A stretch of DNA of 57,064 bases from a virus: the IMG/VR virus record IMGVR_UViG_3300044981_000083, positions 1 through 57,064 of that record; one strand, given 5' to 3'. Below the pieces are notes generated by a model. The model was not told the DNA's origin. It did not search any database and was given only the letters and a program-made list of their open reading frames with translations. The position numbers and the translations under genes are program-made. Each line of letters opens with the position of its first letter. Positions within the stretch are counted from its first letter, which is position 1. This document shows, piece by piece, positions 7,383 through 15,071 of this stretch.

Positions 7383-7591
7383 AATCGTCGCTAAAAAAAA
7401 TGGTCTTTATCTTCGGGGATGTCACGATGACATTTTCGCCTGATGATATCGAGGTGGTTTGGAAAGAGTGGGAAGGGAAGAATCCCGGGAAGCGCGCTGA
7501 TCGGCATATGAGCAGCAAGGAATTTGCGGATGCTTGCATAAAGCTCCTCAAAGCAAACGCGCGTCCAACGCGAACTGTCATCCATAATTGA
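7379..7591 (+). CDS. Small hypothetical protein
   Basis: The protein has 70 residues and starts with GTG in a GTGA overlap with the previous gene. It is charged, with no cysteines, and has two predicted helices (around PDDIEVVWKEWEG and SKEFADACIKLLKA). Its coding sequence is less GC-rich than its neighbours. A second start at codon 17 (ATG) is possible. Function unknown. Confidence 0.6.
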   Translation: MKSSLKKMVFIFGDVTMTFSPDDIEVVWKEWEGKNPGKRADRHMSSKEFADACIKLLKANARPTRTVIHN

Positions 7592-7606
7592 CTAGGCGGT
7601 GCAGTC

Positions 7607-8110
7607 GTGAGCGTTTCTCTCCCCGATCTCGCCCTTTCCGTCCGCCAACCATGGGCTTGGGCGATCATCCATGCCGGCAAGGACGTTGAGAATCGCTCAT
7701 GGCAGGCCGTCAATCACGGCTTGAAGGCGCGCGGTCGCATCGCCATCCATGCTGCGAAGGGCATGAGCCGCGAGGAGTATTTTGTGGCCAAGGATTTCAT
7801 GGACGGAATCGGACTGCATACCTGTCCTGAACCGGCGCTACTCGAACGCGGCGGAATCATCGGCAGCGTGGAAGTAATCGACGTGGTTTCCGAGTATGAC
7901 AGTCCGTGGTTTTTCGGCCCGCGCGGATTGATCCTGCGGAATCCGACCCCCTGTGCATTTATTGCGATACCCGGCTCGCTCGGCTATTTCCGCTGGCGCG
8001 ATGGCGTCGGCTACGCCAAGCCGGCGCCGATCGCGAGATGGATGATTGATCGGCCGCAGAAACAGGAAGCGTTAGAGTTGCCCGGCAAACCCGAGGACGT
8101 TTTGCTGTGA
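7607..8110 (+). CDS. ASCH domain protein
   Basis: The 167-residue product begins with ALSVRQPWAWAIIHAGKDVENRSW, the hallmark of ASCH (PUA-like, EVE-related) domains, and continues with RGRIAIHAAKG and GGIIGSVEVIDV. ASCH domains bind RNA or modified nucleotides; several phages carry them. It starts with GTG and overlaps the next gene by four bases. A role in RNA or modified-base recognition is family knowledge, not shown here. Confidence 0.85.
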   Translation: MSVSLPDLALSVRQPWAWAIIHAGKDVENRSWQAVNHGLKARGRIAIHAAKGMSREEYFVAKDFMDGIGLHTCPEPALLERGGIIGSVEVIDVVSEYDSPWFFGPRGLILRNPTPCAFIAIPGSLGYFRWRDGVGYAKPAPIARWMIDRPQKQEALELPGKPEDVLL

Positions 8111-8337
8111 TCGACGTGCCTTCCATGATCTTCTGGTCCGCATGGCTCGCGCTGATCGCCGTGAGTTTCGGAGCCTATGAGGGTTTCGCGATCAAGACGG
8201 GCCGCACGACGCTCTCACGTTACGTGTGGACGCTCTCGAAGGATTGGCCGCCTTTTCCTTGGGTTGTCGGCGTGCTAACCGGGGGATTGGCCGTCCACTT
8301 TTTTTGGATCGCGCAGGATTGTCCAGTCATCAAATGA
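8107..8337 (+). CDS. Small membrane protein, holin candidate
   Basis: The 76-residue protein begins with GTG. Two hydrophobic segments (about residues 7-25 and 50-69) are linked by a basic loop, which gives a two-span topology. Its size, topology and position after two lysins fit a class II holin. There is no sequence signature that proves it. Confidence 0.6.
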   Translation: MIDVPSMIFWSAWLALIAVSFGAYEGFAIKTGRTTLSRYVWTLSKDWPPFPWVVGVLTGGLAVHFFWIAQDCPVIK

Positions 8338-8344
8338 GGAAATC

Positions 8345-8533
8345 ATGAAACCCTTCGAAAAGCTCGCCGCCGCTCTCACTTCGGCTCATTCCGACTTCGA
8401 CCTCGCAAAAATACCGCTGCCGGTCTTGCAAGCCGGCGTTGCCGATCTTGCGTCGCGGCTTCAGGCGTTAGAAGTCTTCGCCGCGCCGCCGCATGCGCAG
8501 CCGGCCAGTCCGACGCCGCAACAGAAATCGTGA
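8345..8533 (+). CDS. Small hypothetical protein
   Basis: This 62-residue protein has helical residues 1-42, then a Pro/Ala/Gln tail that is probably disordered. ATGAGGAAATC precedes the start and gives a good ribosome-binding site. No family recognised. Confidence 0.55.
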   Translation: MKPFEKLAAALTSAHSDFDLAKIPLPVLQAGVADLASRLQALEVFAAPPHAQPASPTPQQKS

Positions 8534-8540
8534 GATCGTC

Positions 8541-9236
8541 ATGACCCTCGACCGATACCTCGCCGTCGCGCGCCCTCTCGGTGCGGCCATCGTTGTTGCT
8601 TTCAGTCTGTCAGTAGCGCCCGCGCTCGGGCAAGCGCCCCCGGCCGATCCCACCGTGCTAACCCCCCCGGTTGGCACTCTCCCGGCGCCCCCTACCCCCC
8701 CCGTCGCGACCGCCCCCGCCACTCAGAACACCGTCACCACCACCGGCCCGGTCAACAGCACCACCAGCATCAGCGTCGGCACGTTGGCCGGACAGGTGCT
8801 CACCTGGATTGCGGCTGTGTTCTCCGTGCCGGTTGGTACGCTCATCACAGCGTGGCTCTATAGGCTGTTCGCCAAGGCAGGCATCGACATCACCGACGCG
8901 ATGCGGGCCCGACTTCAGGAGATGATCGTCAACGGACTGAACGTTGGGGCAAAGACGGCTGCCGCCGACCTACGCAACAAGGGCAACGTCGAGATTAAGA
9001 ACGCGACGATCCGGAGTACGGTGGCCTATGTCCAGGAACACGGTGCCGCCGAACTTAAAGCGATCGGCGTCGATCCCAACAGCAACATCGCAGTGGACGC
9101 GATCAAGGCGCGCATCGAGACGGCCATCAATGACGTGAATCAACCGACGCCGAAAGTGCTCACCGAACTTCCGGTAACTCCGGTTGCGCCGACCAACAGC
9201 GACAAGGTGACGACGGCAGCGCCGTCGAAAACATAG
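8541..9236 (+). CDS. Membrane protein with N-terminal signal, LLH-holin-like
   Basis: Residues 12-32 of this 231-residue protein are a signal peptide or signal anchor ending near ALGQA. A Pro/Thr-rich linker follows, then one strong membrane span (about 95-118), then a helical region with STVAYVQEHGAAELKAIGVD. The last motif resembles LLH-family phage holins (Phage_holin_6_1). That and its place in the lysis cluster support a lysis role, but weakly. The start at 8541 is preferred over an upstream in-frame Met because the signal begins there. Confidence 0.6.
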   Translation: MTLDRYLAVARPLGAAIVVAFSLSVAPALGQAPPADPTVLTPPVGTLPAPPTPPVATAPATQNTVTTTGPVNSTTSISVGTLAGQVLTWIAAVFSVPVGTLITAWLYRLFAKAGIDITDAMRARLQEMIVNGLNVGAKTAAADLRNKGNVEIKNATIRSTVAYVQEHGAAELKAIGVDPNSNIAVDAIKARIETAINDVNQPTPKVLTELPVTPVAPTNSDKVTTAAPSKT

Positions 9237-9245
9237 GAGGCTAAA

Positions 9246-9437
9246 ATGCCGATCGGTTTACTGTTCTGGATGCTGATGATCTTGTGGTTGATCTTCGGCG
9301 GCATCTGGTGGCGCCAGGGCTCGGCATGGGCCTATGGATGGGGCGGCAATATGCTGCTGCTATTCGTGCTCCTCTTCCTTTTAGGGTGGCACGATTTCGG
9401 CTTTATCCTGCAAGGTGGCGGCGGCATAGGGCGCTGA
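9246..9437 (+). CDS. Small membrane protein
   Basis: The 63-residue protein has two hydrophobic segments (residues 3-20 and 35-52) joined by a WWRQGSAWAYGWGG linker and ends in a Gly-rich tail. GGAGG precedes the start. It is followed two bases later by another small membrane protein of similar make-up. No function recognised. Confidence 0.65.
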   Translation: MPIGLLFWMLMILWLIFGGIWWRQGSAWAYGWGGNMLLLFVLLFLLGWHDFGFILQGGGGIGR

Positions 9438-9438
9438 G

Positions 9439-9597
9439 ATGGGCCTCATCCTCATCCTCCTCGTCATCCTCCTCCTGGTCGGCGTCGGAGGCTGGGGACC
9501 CGGCGGGTACGGCTACGGCTTCGGGCACGGCGGGATCGGGATCGTCGGCCTGATCCTGATCGTGCTGGTGATTCTGATGCTGACGGGGAATCTGTGA
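9439..9597 (+). CDS. DUF3309-like small membrane protein
   Basis: This 52-residue protein has a hydrophobic N-terminal span of Leu/Ile, a Gly/Tyr/Trp-rich centre (GWGPGGYGYGFGHGG) and a second hydrophobic span ending LMLTGNL. This is the layout of DUF3309, a family of about 50 residues common in alphaproteobacteria. It probably came from a host genome. The start is two bases after the previous stop, and its stop overlaps the next gene (GTGA). Confidence 0.65.
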   Translation: MGLILILLVILLLVGVGGWGPGGYGYGFGHGGIGIVGLILIVLVILMLTGNL

Positions 9598-9788
9598 GCA
9601 TGGACCAGTCTCGGCGATACAGACTCGTGTTAAAGCGGCGTGAAATTAATTCACAACGTTTGCAACAAGAAAACAATACTATGATCGCAGCTGCGCTTGG
9701 AGCGCAGCGCTATGCCAATGACTGCGCCCAGCGGCTCCGGGCAAAAGATGGCGGCAACCTGACGCTGCCGGCCACCACGGGGCTGTGA
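9594..9788 (+). CDS. Small basic helical protein
   Basis: The protein has 64 residues from GTG at 9594 (GTGA overlap), or 62 from ATG at 9600. It is rich in Arg and Gln, probably a single long helix, with no membrane span. Function unknown. Confidence 0.5.
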   Translation: MSMDQSRRYRLVLKRREINSQRLQQENNTMIAAALGAQRYANDCAQRLRAKDGGNLTLPATTGL

Positions 9789-9791
9789 GCG

Positions 9792-10547
9792 ATGGTTGCC
9801 GTTCGCCGCCTCCGATCTCGCGATCCCAACGGTGTCGCGTACCGCGAGACGCGCCCCGGCATCGCGGTGGACGCGCGCGGCGGCGAAGTCGTTGATCCGA
9901 CCGAGAACGTCCGCCAGCTCGTGCTTGCTGAGAGCAAGTACCAGGACGCGATGCGCGGCGAGCTGGAAAAGCAGATGACCATGTCAGTTGCCTTCTCGCG
10001 GGATACGATGAAGATTCTCTCAGATAACGTCGTGGCCTTCCAGAATGCCCAGCGCGACGCCGAGACCAAGCGCATCGACCAGCTCGCCTCGACGCGGCAG
10101 GAGTTTCAGAACACGATCCGCGACATGCTCGCCGAGTCGGTGCGCACCACATCGAACCTCGTCTCGACGCAGCTCGTGCAGATTCAGGCGACATTCGACA
10201 CGCGGGTCACCAAACTGGAGGCTGGAGCATTTACCCAGGCCGGCAAGAGCAGCGTGCAGGACCCAGCGACGGCGGACGCTCTGACGCGCATGGGTAATTC
10301 CATTTCCTCGTTCGCAACCATGACGGCCGAGATGATGAACAAGAGCCGCCTGGAAACCGCGGAGGCCATCTCCAAACTAAACACGACCATCGTTTCCATG
10401 CAAACGTCGGAGGGTCGCTCTGGCGGCAACATCATGGGCCGCGACCAGAGCAACACGCGCATGTGGGCCGTCATCATGGCCGTGGCGGCGGTGGCATCGC
10501 CCGTGATCTCAATCCTTGTCGCCGTGCTGGTCACGCGGGGACACTAA
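9792..10547 (+). CDS. Tail-anchored coiled-coil membrane protein
   Basis: The 251-residue protein has a long coiled-coil region (about residues 45-215) that ends in a single C-terminal membrane span (MWAVIMAVAAVASPVISILVAVLV) and a short tail. Such a tail-anchored rod could bridge the inner membrane and the periplasm, like a spanin. No lipobox partner was found, so this is only a possibility. It is the last long gene of the lysis cluster. Confidence 0.65.
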   Translation: MVAVRRLRSRDPNGVAYRETRPGIAVDARGGEVVDPTENVRQLVLAESKYQDAMRGELEKQMTMSVAFSRDTMKILSDNVVAFQNAQRDAETKRIDQLASTRQEFQNTIRDMLAESVRTTSNLVSTQLVQIQATFDTRVTKLEAGAFTQAGKSSVQDPATADALTRMGNSISSFATMTAEMMNKSRLETAEAISKLNTTIVSMQTSEGRSGGNIMGRDQSNTRMWAVIMAVAAVASPVISILVAVLVTRGH

Positions 10548-10608
10548 TTGGCGCTCACCACGGTCCTCCTGGCGACCGCGGCGTGGCATCCAGAAGGCGC
10601 TAACCGCT

Positions 10609-10818
10609 ATGAGCCCCGTTCCTTTGCCTAGAGTATCAAGGCCCCGCGGACACTGTGCGGTCTGCGGAAAAAGCGTTCGCTGGTCTGGATTTTCGGTGCG
10701 AGCAGCCTGCTCGGAACGCTGCCGTCGTGAGATTGGACGGCTTCATAGACGGGCATTTCGACGATACGGGCATGGCAATGGATGTTCGCCGATGCCGGCT
10801 ATAGAAATGGCGTGGTGA
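10609..10818 (+). CDS. Small zinc-finger protein
   Basis: This 69-residue protein has a four-Cys site (CAVCGK, then CSERC about 15 residues later) in a very basic context, as in small phage zinc fingers. The ribosome-binding site is poor. A 27-codon TTG frame at 10548-10631 overlaps its start and might couple it to the upstream gene. Confidence 0.5.
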   Translation: MSPVPLPRVSRPRGHCAVCGKSVRWSGFSVRAACSERCRREIGRLHRRAFRRYGHGNGCSPMPAIEMAW

Positions 10819-10878
10819 TTTCCACAGCCTAAATTCCTGGACTGTGGCGGCAATGTCACGGTCTTCAATGCTAGGAAT

Positions 10879-10902
10879 GATTTGCGCATTTCCGCGCAAA
10901 TC
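10879..10902 (+). promoter_or_regulatory. Hairpin directly before the ribosome-binding site of the OMP gene
   Basis: GATTTGCGC and GCGCAAATC form a perfect 9-bp stem with a 6-base loop. AGGAG follows at once, and the ATG is at 10914. There is no T-run, so it is not a standard terminator. It could control translation or stabilise the message, or be an operator. Confidence 0.5.
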
Positions 10903-10913
10903 AGGAGACCATC

Positions 10914-11702
10914 ATGCGAATGAAGACGATCCTCCTTGCCGCTGCGGCGGTTCTCTCGCTCAATGCGGCCCGCGCCGCCGACATGCCGGTATTCAAGGCT
11001 CAACAGCCTTTCGCCGGAACGGGCTCGGGCTCGTATTGCGGCGCGGGCACCACAGCCGGCGTCGCCCAGGCGAGCGTGAGCGGCAATAATCTTTTCGCCA
11101 CGTCGCTCGTGAACGGCAATATCAACGCAATCGGCGGCTCTGTCGGTGGCGATTGCGGGTATATCTCGAACAGGGGTCCACTTGGCACATGGTGGCAAAT
11201 CGAGGGCGCCGGGAAATATCAGAACATCACGGCCTCGGACGGCCCCGTGTCGATAGCGAGCCGGTGGGCAGCGACGCAGGAACTCGACTTCGGTGCCGAG
11301 TTGTTTCAGATGGTCTTCGCCGCGGGCGGTAACGTCGGATTGACTTTTCCGAGCTTTACCCCGTCGTTGCCGGCGAACGTCGCCGTGGCCGCATTGCCGC
11401 GGCAATACTTCGGCTTCAAGGTCGAAGAGTTTGGTATTTCCGGCAACTTCTTCGGCGCCGGCGGATCGACCTGGGCTTGGGCTCCTGGCCTGACAACCGG
11501 CTACCGTTGGCAGACGCTCGGCGCTGGCGGACAGCCGAACGGCGGATCGCTCAAAATCTTCGCCGACGTATATTGGCCGCAGCGGGGCGTCACCTTCAAC
11601 AACGTCTTCGGCGTCAGCGGCCCGATCGTGCTCGGTGCGGCGGCGAAGGAAAGCACTCAGTATTTCCTTGGCGTTAATTACGATTTCTGCTTGTCCTGCT
11701 AA
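10914..11702 (+). CDS. Exported outer-membrane-protein-like product
   Basis: The 262-residue protein starts with a Sec signal peptide, residues 1-22, cleaved around ARA-ADMP, as in rhizobial Omp25/Omp31 proteins. The mature part has many alternating Gly and aromatic residues (GTWWQIEGAGKYQNI, LGVNYDF near the end) and ends with an aromatic-rich strand, consistent with a beta-barrel, although the final residues are CLSC rather than Phe. A phage-made outer-membrane protein could alter the host surface and block superinfection; this is inference. It has its own hairpin leader and is the last gene of the rightward block. Confidence 0.7.
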   Translation: MRMKTILLAAAAVLSLNAARAADMPVFKAQQPFAGTGSGSYCGAGTTAGVAQASVSGNNLFATSLVNGNINAIGGSVGGDCGYISNRGPLGTWWQIEGAGKYQNITASDGPVSIASRWAATQELDFGAELFQMVFAAGGNVGLTFPSFTPSLPANVAVAALPRQYFGFKVEEFGISGNFFGAGGSTWAWAPGLTTGYRWQTLGAGGQPNGGSLKIFADVYWPQRGVTFNNVFGVSGPIVLGAAAKESTQYFLGVNYDFCLSC

Positions 11703-11826
11703 CAGGCCAGGGGCGGCCGGCCGGGAGCCGTGATCCCCGGCACTATTTCTCAACCCCGCCGATGAAATCCCACGGCGTCGTCCCTAAATCCTCGGCCTTC
11801 TGGCGTTTGGCGGTTGCGGATCGCCA
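11703..11826. other. Convergent intergenic region
   Basis: Two transcription blocks meet here. The region holds no gene. It contains a GC-rich hairpin at 11720-11741 that may stop transcription. Confidence 0.4.
11720..11741 (+). terminator. Candidate terminator hairpin
   Basis: GCCGGG and CCCGGC form a 6-bp stem with a 10-base loop, followed by ACTATTTCT. The T-run is poor, so confidence is low. The position between convergent blocks is the main argument. Confidence 0.3.
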
Positions 11827-12165
11827 TCACGCCGCCTTCACTGGCGCGTTCGCGATTTCGAGAAGCACGTCGGCATGGCACGGTTTATCGAGTGCGCAAA
11901 AGCAGGCAAGATTTTTGCCGCGGAGATTGGGAAGCATATCCAATACGGTTGCTCTTAACTGAGGATATTGGTCTGCAAAATCAACAGCGCCGCGCAACCA
12001 CTCCCGATAAGCCCATGTCGCCATTTTAGCGCCGTCCAAATAGCCCGCCTCTAACGCGCTTTCGGTTCGGAATGGATTTCCGAATGGCCCTGGCCGCGTA
12101 ACGGATACCGTATTTTCCGGCATGCGCCAGCCCCGCGTCCTGCGTCGTTGGATTCTAATTGGCAT
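11827..12165 (-). CDS. DUF4326 domain protein
   Basis: The 112-residue protein begins with PIRIQRRRTRGWRMPENTVSV, continues with TRPGPFGNPF and ends with LRGKNLACFCALDKPCHADV. This is the DUF4326 pattern found in phages and some bacteria. The conserved Cys/His cluster (CFC, PCHAD) may bind metal. The biochemical role is unknown. It is the last gene of the early leftward block. Confidence 0.85.
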   Translation of the reverse strand: MPIRIQRRRTRGWRMPENTVSVTRPGPFGNPFRTESALEAGYLDGAKMATWAYREWLRGAVDFADQYPQLRATVLDMLPNLRGKNLACFCALDKPCHADVLLEIANAPVKAA

Positions 12166-12241
12166 TGAACCGTTCCATCTGGCGGCAGCGCGCCATCATA
12201 GGCATCAAGGATCAGTCATCGGTCAGTTCTCCGGGACGTGG

Positions 12242-12781
12242 TTATGGGCCTGGGTCTCCCACGATCGACAGCACGTCGAGCTTGCCGCTCTTGCTCTCGC
12301 GCTCGAAGGCGCGGTGCAATGCGGCCATGGCGTTCAAGTAGCCGCGGCACAAGCGAAGCTTGCTCTTGTCGCCGACGCGCTCCTCGATGCGCGGAACGCC
12401 CGGCACATCGACAACAAGCGCGCGCGTCGGATAAGCGAAGCCGTGCTCCGCACCCGGTTCGATCGGGACTCCCTTGTGGCAATGAAAACTGGCGCCGCAC
12501 TTGAGTTGATCGAGCAGCAGCTTCCACTTTTCCGGGTCCGCCTGTTCGGGCGATCCCGGCCGGAACGCGCAGTTGTTGCAGGGCTCCCTGAAGGAGCAGT
12601 GCGGGTCGCTGGTGTCCCAAATCTGCTCAGGGTCAAACGGCTCCCACAGCGTCTTACAATTCCGGCAAACGGCGAGGCCCGGACCGTAGCCTTTGGCGCG
12701 CAAGGTAGGATCGTGAGCGACTTTCCGGCTACCGCATTTCGGGCAGTGGAGCGTCGAGCCTCGCAGGTGTCGCGGGATCAT
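12242..12781 (-). CDS. Cysteine-rich metal-binding protein
   Basis: This 179-residue protein has an N-terminal zinc ribbon (CPKC near residue 13, CRNC near 39). A second cluster follows: CSFREPCNNCAFRPG, then FHCHKG, then LCRGYL. The second pattern recalls the DUF6283-type CxxCxxR...CH...CRG arrangement, possibly an Fe-S or zinc site. It overlaps its upstream neighbour by four bases. No activity can be named. Confidence 0.65.
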   Translation of the reverse strand: MIPRHLRGSTLHCPKCGSRKVAHDPTLRAKGYGPGLAVCRNCKTLWEPFDPEQIWDTSDPHCSFREPCNNCAFRPGSPEQADPEKWKLLLDQLKCGASFHCHKGVPIEPGAEHGFAYPTRALVVDVPGVPRIEERVGDKSKLRLCRGYLNAMAALHRAFERESKSGKLDVLSIVGDPGP

Positions 12782-12993
12782 GTCATCCCCTCAGTGTGAG
12801 CGGTAGCGGTTGGTCGATGGACGGCATAGAGTTGGTCGGACGCGAACGGGATGAGCCGACCGCTGGAATCCATCCGCACCATCACGGATGATCCGTCGAA
12901 AGCCTCTATCTTTCCGTGTTTATCGCCGCAGAAGTGCGCCAACGTGCCAGCTTTGGCTTGGACCAGATCGCCGATCTTAAAATCTGCGCTCAT
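12778..12993 (-). CDS. Small SH3/KOW-like protein
   Basis: The 71-residue protein is beta-rich, with DFKIGDLVQAKAG, HGKIEAFDGSSVMVRM and a final LIPFASDQLY strand. This resembles small SH3-like barrels (CarD/KOW-type). Its stop overlaps the next gene. It may bind nucleic acid, which is a guess from fold. Confidence 0.6.
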   Translation of the reverse strand: MSADFKIGDLVQAKAGTLAHFCGDKHGKIEAFDGSSVMVRMDSSGRLIPFASDQLYAVHRPTATAHTEGMT

Positions 12994-13026
12994 GTGACGT
13001 TCCTCCAGTGATTGAGAGCTTGCTAA

Positions 13027-13449
13027 TTAATCCTCAGTGTCAGCGGCGGCCGGGGAGGGGAGCGGTTGCCAGTGGGATGGCGGAAGCCCCTTGTTGCTGT
13101 TGAAGTCTGTCACCCAACATTCGTAGTGATGGCGCGGGTTGCGTGTTTCACCACCAGGATCATGCCGCGAGACGATGCCAATTTCACCATCTGGACACAT
13201 AGCTAAAAAGCGCGTCCCATCCCTCGGTGCGCTCTCAATCGTGCGCCACTCGCGCTCGCGCAGCGCGGCCTCGAGCTTGACCACGCGGGCACCTAGAGCC
13301 GTCACCGTCTGATTAGCGATGATTTCCTCAAGCTCCGCGATCCTCGCGTCCCGCTGCGCGAGTTCGGCGCGGAGGCGAATTATCTCAGAGCGGGCTTCTC
13401 GCAGTGTGTCGCCACCGAGATCATTCAGCCGCTCGACGATATCGCTCAT
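13027..13449 (-). CDS. DUF551-like phage protein with coiled coil
   Basis: Residues 5-70 of this 140-residue protein are a heptad-rich coiled coil (IRLRAELAQRDARIAELEEI). The C-terminal part has EWRTIESAPRDGTRFLAM and finishes with PPSHWQPLP, the signature of DUF551, a family of small phage accessory proteins. The start at 13449 has GAGGAGG just upstream. Function unknown. Confidence 0.75.
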   Translation of the reverse strand: MSDIVERLNDLGGDTLREARSEIIRLRAELAQRDARIAELEEIIANQTVTALGARVVKLEAALREREWRTIESAPRDGTRFLAMCPDGEIGIVSRHDPGGETRNPRHHYECWVTDFNSNKGLPPSHWQPLPSPAAADTED

Positions 13450-13477
13450 CCTACCTCCTCGCCGGATCATGGACGGA

Positions 13478-13996
13478 TCAGGAGCGGAAATCATTGCGCG
13501 CTTCGGCGGCATCCAACTCCTTATCCAGGTTATCGAGCGCGTCGCGTACATCTTTCATCTCGCGTCGAACCCAGCGCAGATTGCTTTCGCGCTTGTCGTA
13601 CGGAAGCTCTGGATTGGTGCTTAGCCAACCCCAGCGCAGGACTTTTCCTAGCGCGGCTTGCAGTTCGCCGAGTTCTTCAACGGCTTTGCCGACCGCGAAC
13701 GGTAGCCCAGGTCGTATGTATTTCGGATCGGTCATCCCTTCACTCCATCTATTCTCGCCGGATTTCCCTCCATCGACCTGCGCCGGATCAAGGGCGGCGA
13801 CCTCGACCATCTTCTCGTCCTTAAACCAACAGAAGCGCTCTCGCGGCCAATGAATATAACGATGCTCTCCGCTGGAAACATCGGTATATTGCGCTACGCA
13901 AAGCACTGAGTTGCCGGCCAACCAGAACAGGTGCTTAACCTGCTCGTAAACCACCTGCACAGTACTATCGTCCCGGTAGATCGTAACTCGCCTCAT
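13478..13996 (-). CDS. Two-part protein ending in a MazG-like helical domain
   Basis: Residues 1-75 of this 172-residue protein are beta-rich and unassigned. A repeat-encoded AQVDGGK stretch follows (residues 72-78). Residues 88-172 look like a MazG/nucleotide-pyrophosphohydrolase-type helical domain (PFAVGKAVEELGELQAALGK, then a basic helix). In neighbouring genes AQVDGGK is the protein end, so this gene looks like two genes that have become one by loss of a stop. Internal ATG at 13735 (GGAGTGAAGGG upstream) could still start the second part alone. Confidence 0.6.
   Translation of the reverse strand: MRRVTIYRDDSTVQVVYEQVKHLFWLAGNSVLCVAQYTDVSSGEHRYIHWPRERFCWFKDEKMVEVAALDPAQVDGGKSGENRWSEGMTDPKYIRPGLPFAVGKAVEELGELQAALGKVLRWGWLSTNPELPYDKRESNLRWVRREMKDVRDALDNLDKELDAAEARNDFRS
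13764..13783 (-). repeat. Tail/RBS repeat, copy A (internal)
   Basis: The minus strand reads GCGCAGGTCGATGGAGGGAA and encodes AQVDGG. In this copy the reading frame stays open into the MazG-like part, unlike the other two copies. Confidence 0.7.
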
Positions 13997-14409
13997 CGCC
14001 CCTTCCCTCCATCGACCTGCGCTTCGGCAACCCTTGAAACTGTTCCTATCTCGAAGGGCTCTTTTCCGCTCGGCAGTAGATCACGCTCACGGCACCAATA
14101 TACTTTTGGGCTGTCATGCTCGCAAAGAATGTAGGTCACAACGCGCCGACCGACCTGCTTCAATAGAGGTCGCGACTCCCCAAATAGATCGGCGAGCGCG
14201 TCATCAGGTGAAAATCCAGGTGGAACGGCTACCAAGACAATCAGTTCTGCCGGAAAATGCCGGACTGCGCGATTTCGGCGCGTGCGCACCACGTCGCCGC
14301 GCTTGAACTTGGCGTCATGGCATGTTGGCGTTTCGCCGAGCTCTCCGATGAGGCGACAAATCTTGCCGTCTCCAATCAAGAACGCCTCAGTTGTCTCGCA
14401 GCGTTTCAT
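13993..14409 (-). CDS. Hypothetical SH3-like protein with AQVDGGK tail
   Basis: The protein has 138 residues. The central part is beta-rich (KFKRGDVVRTRRNR, ELIVLVAV, VVTYILCE), suggesting a small barrel. It ends AQVDGGKGR, encoded by the 20-bp repeat that also supplies the ribosome-binding site of the next gene. Its own start lies behind another copy of the same repeat. Function unknown. Confidence 0.65.
   Translation of the reverse strand: MKRCETTEAFLIGDGKICRLIGELGETPTCHDAKFKRGDVVRTRRNRAVRHFPAELIVLVAVPPGFSPDDALADLFGESRPLLKQVGRRVVTYILCEHDSPKVYWCRERDLLPSGKEPFEIGTVSRVAEAQVDGGKGR
14003..14022 (-). repeat. Tail/RBS repeat, copy B
   Basis: The minus strand reads GCGCAGGTCGATGGAGGGAA. It encodes the end of the 13993-14409 protein, and its GGAGGG precedes the ATG at 13996 by about ten bases. 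Confidence 0.8.
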
Positions 14410-15071
14410 TGCTTCCCTCCATCGACCTGCGCGAGGGCGGCGAGGGCTATTGAAATGATCCGCTGGTGACGTTTTATCTCTACTCGCATATCACCAGTTG
14501 TCATTCCAGCTTCGGCACAAACCAGATCAAGCGCCGCCGCGAGCCGGTCGCGCCCTGCGGTCAGGTGCTCTATCATCCGGCCGTCCGTAGCAATGCGCGC
14601 CTCTGCTTCGCCGAGACGTTGATAGAGGCTCTCGCGCTCGGCGGCGAGGGATGGGGCGGCGGCGATCAGGCGGGCATTGGCCTTACCAATTTCATCTGAA
14701 CCGAAAGCCGTCGCAATTCCCTGCTGGCAGGCATCAGCGACAACCAAACAACCAGAGGCATCATAGCGACCTATGCGCCATGGCCCTTCTATGTGCCCCG
14801 CGAACCGCTCGCTCTGGATGGGGGCGGCAGCAAGCCGGTCAGCGGTGAAGCGCAACACCCAATAGCCATCAGGCCGATGTATCCACTCACCAAACTTGAT
14901 GCTCTTGCCTGTTCCGTCCTCAACCTCAACAAATCGGCCGCTCTCGTGTGACGGTGGTCCATCGAACACGATATCAATATGCGCCTCGCCCTCGGCATTG
15001 GCGCCGGGACGGGGCGGCGTGGCAACGGTTCGTGTTTCTGCAACTGGCACCACCTCCTTTGGTTCGGTCAT
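14406..15071 (-). CDS. Ead/Ea22-like phage protein
   Basis: Residues 95-140 of this 221-residue protein hold PWRIGRYDASGCLVVAD and KANARLIAAAPSL, the pattern of Ead/Ea22-like early phage proteins. A helical segment follows. It ends AQVDGGKQ from the repeated tail element and overlaps both neighbours by four bases. The role of this family in early infection is not known. Confidence 0.75.
   Translation of the reverse strand: MTEPKEVVPVAETRTVATPPRPGANAEGEAHIDIVFDGPPSHESGRFVEVEDGTGKSIKFGEWIHRPDGYWVLRFTADRLAAAPIQSERFAGHIEGPWRIGRYDASGCLVVADACQQGIATAFGSDEIGKANARLIAAAPSLAAERESLYQRLGEAEARIATDGRMIEHLTAGRDRLAAALDLVCAEAGMTTGDMRVEIKRHQRIISIALAALAQVDGGKQ
14413..14432 (-). repeat. Tail/RBS repeat, copy C
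   Basis: The minus strand reads GCGCAGGTCGATGGAGGGAA. It encodes the C-terminal AQVDGGK of the Ead-like protein, and its GGAGGGAA is the ribosome-binding site for the ATG at 14409. Confidence 0.85.

Noticed and set aside
8640-8740. C-run tract as a repeat element
   Set aside because: It encodes the Pro/Thr-rich linker of the membrane protein at 8541 and needs no other explanation.
12122-12799. Long plus-strand frame opposite the early block
   Set aside because: Shadow of the Cys-rich minus-strand genes, which have coupling overlaps and motifs.
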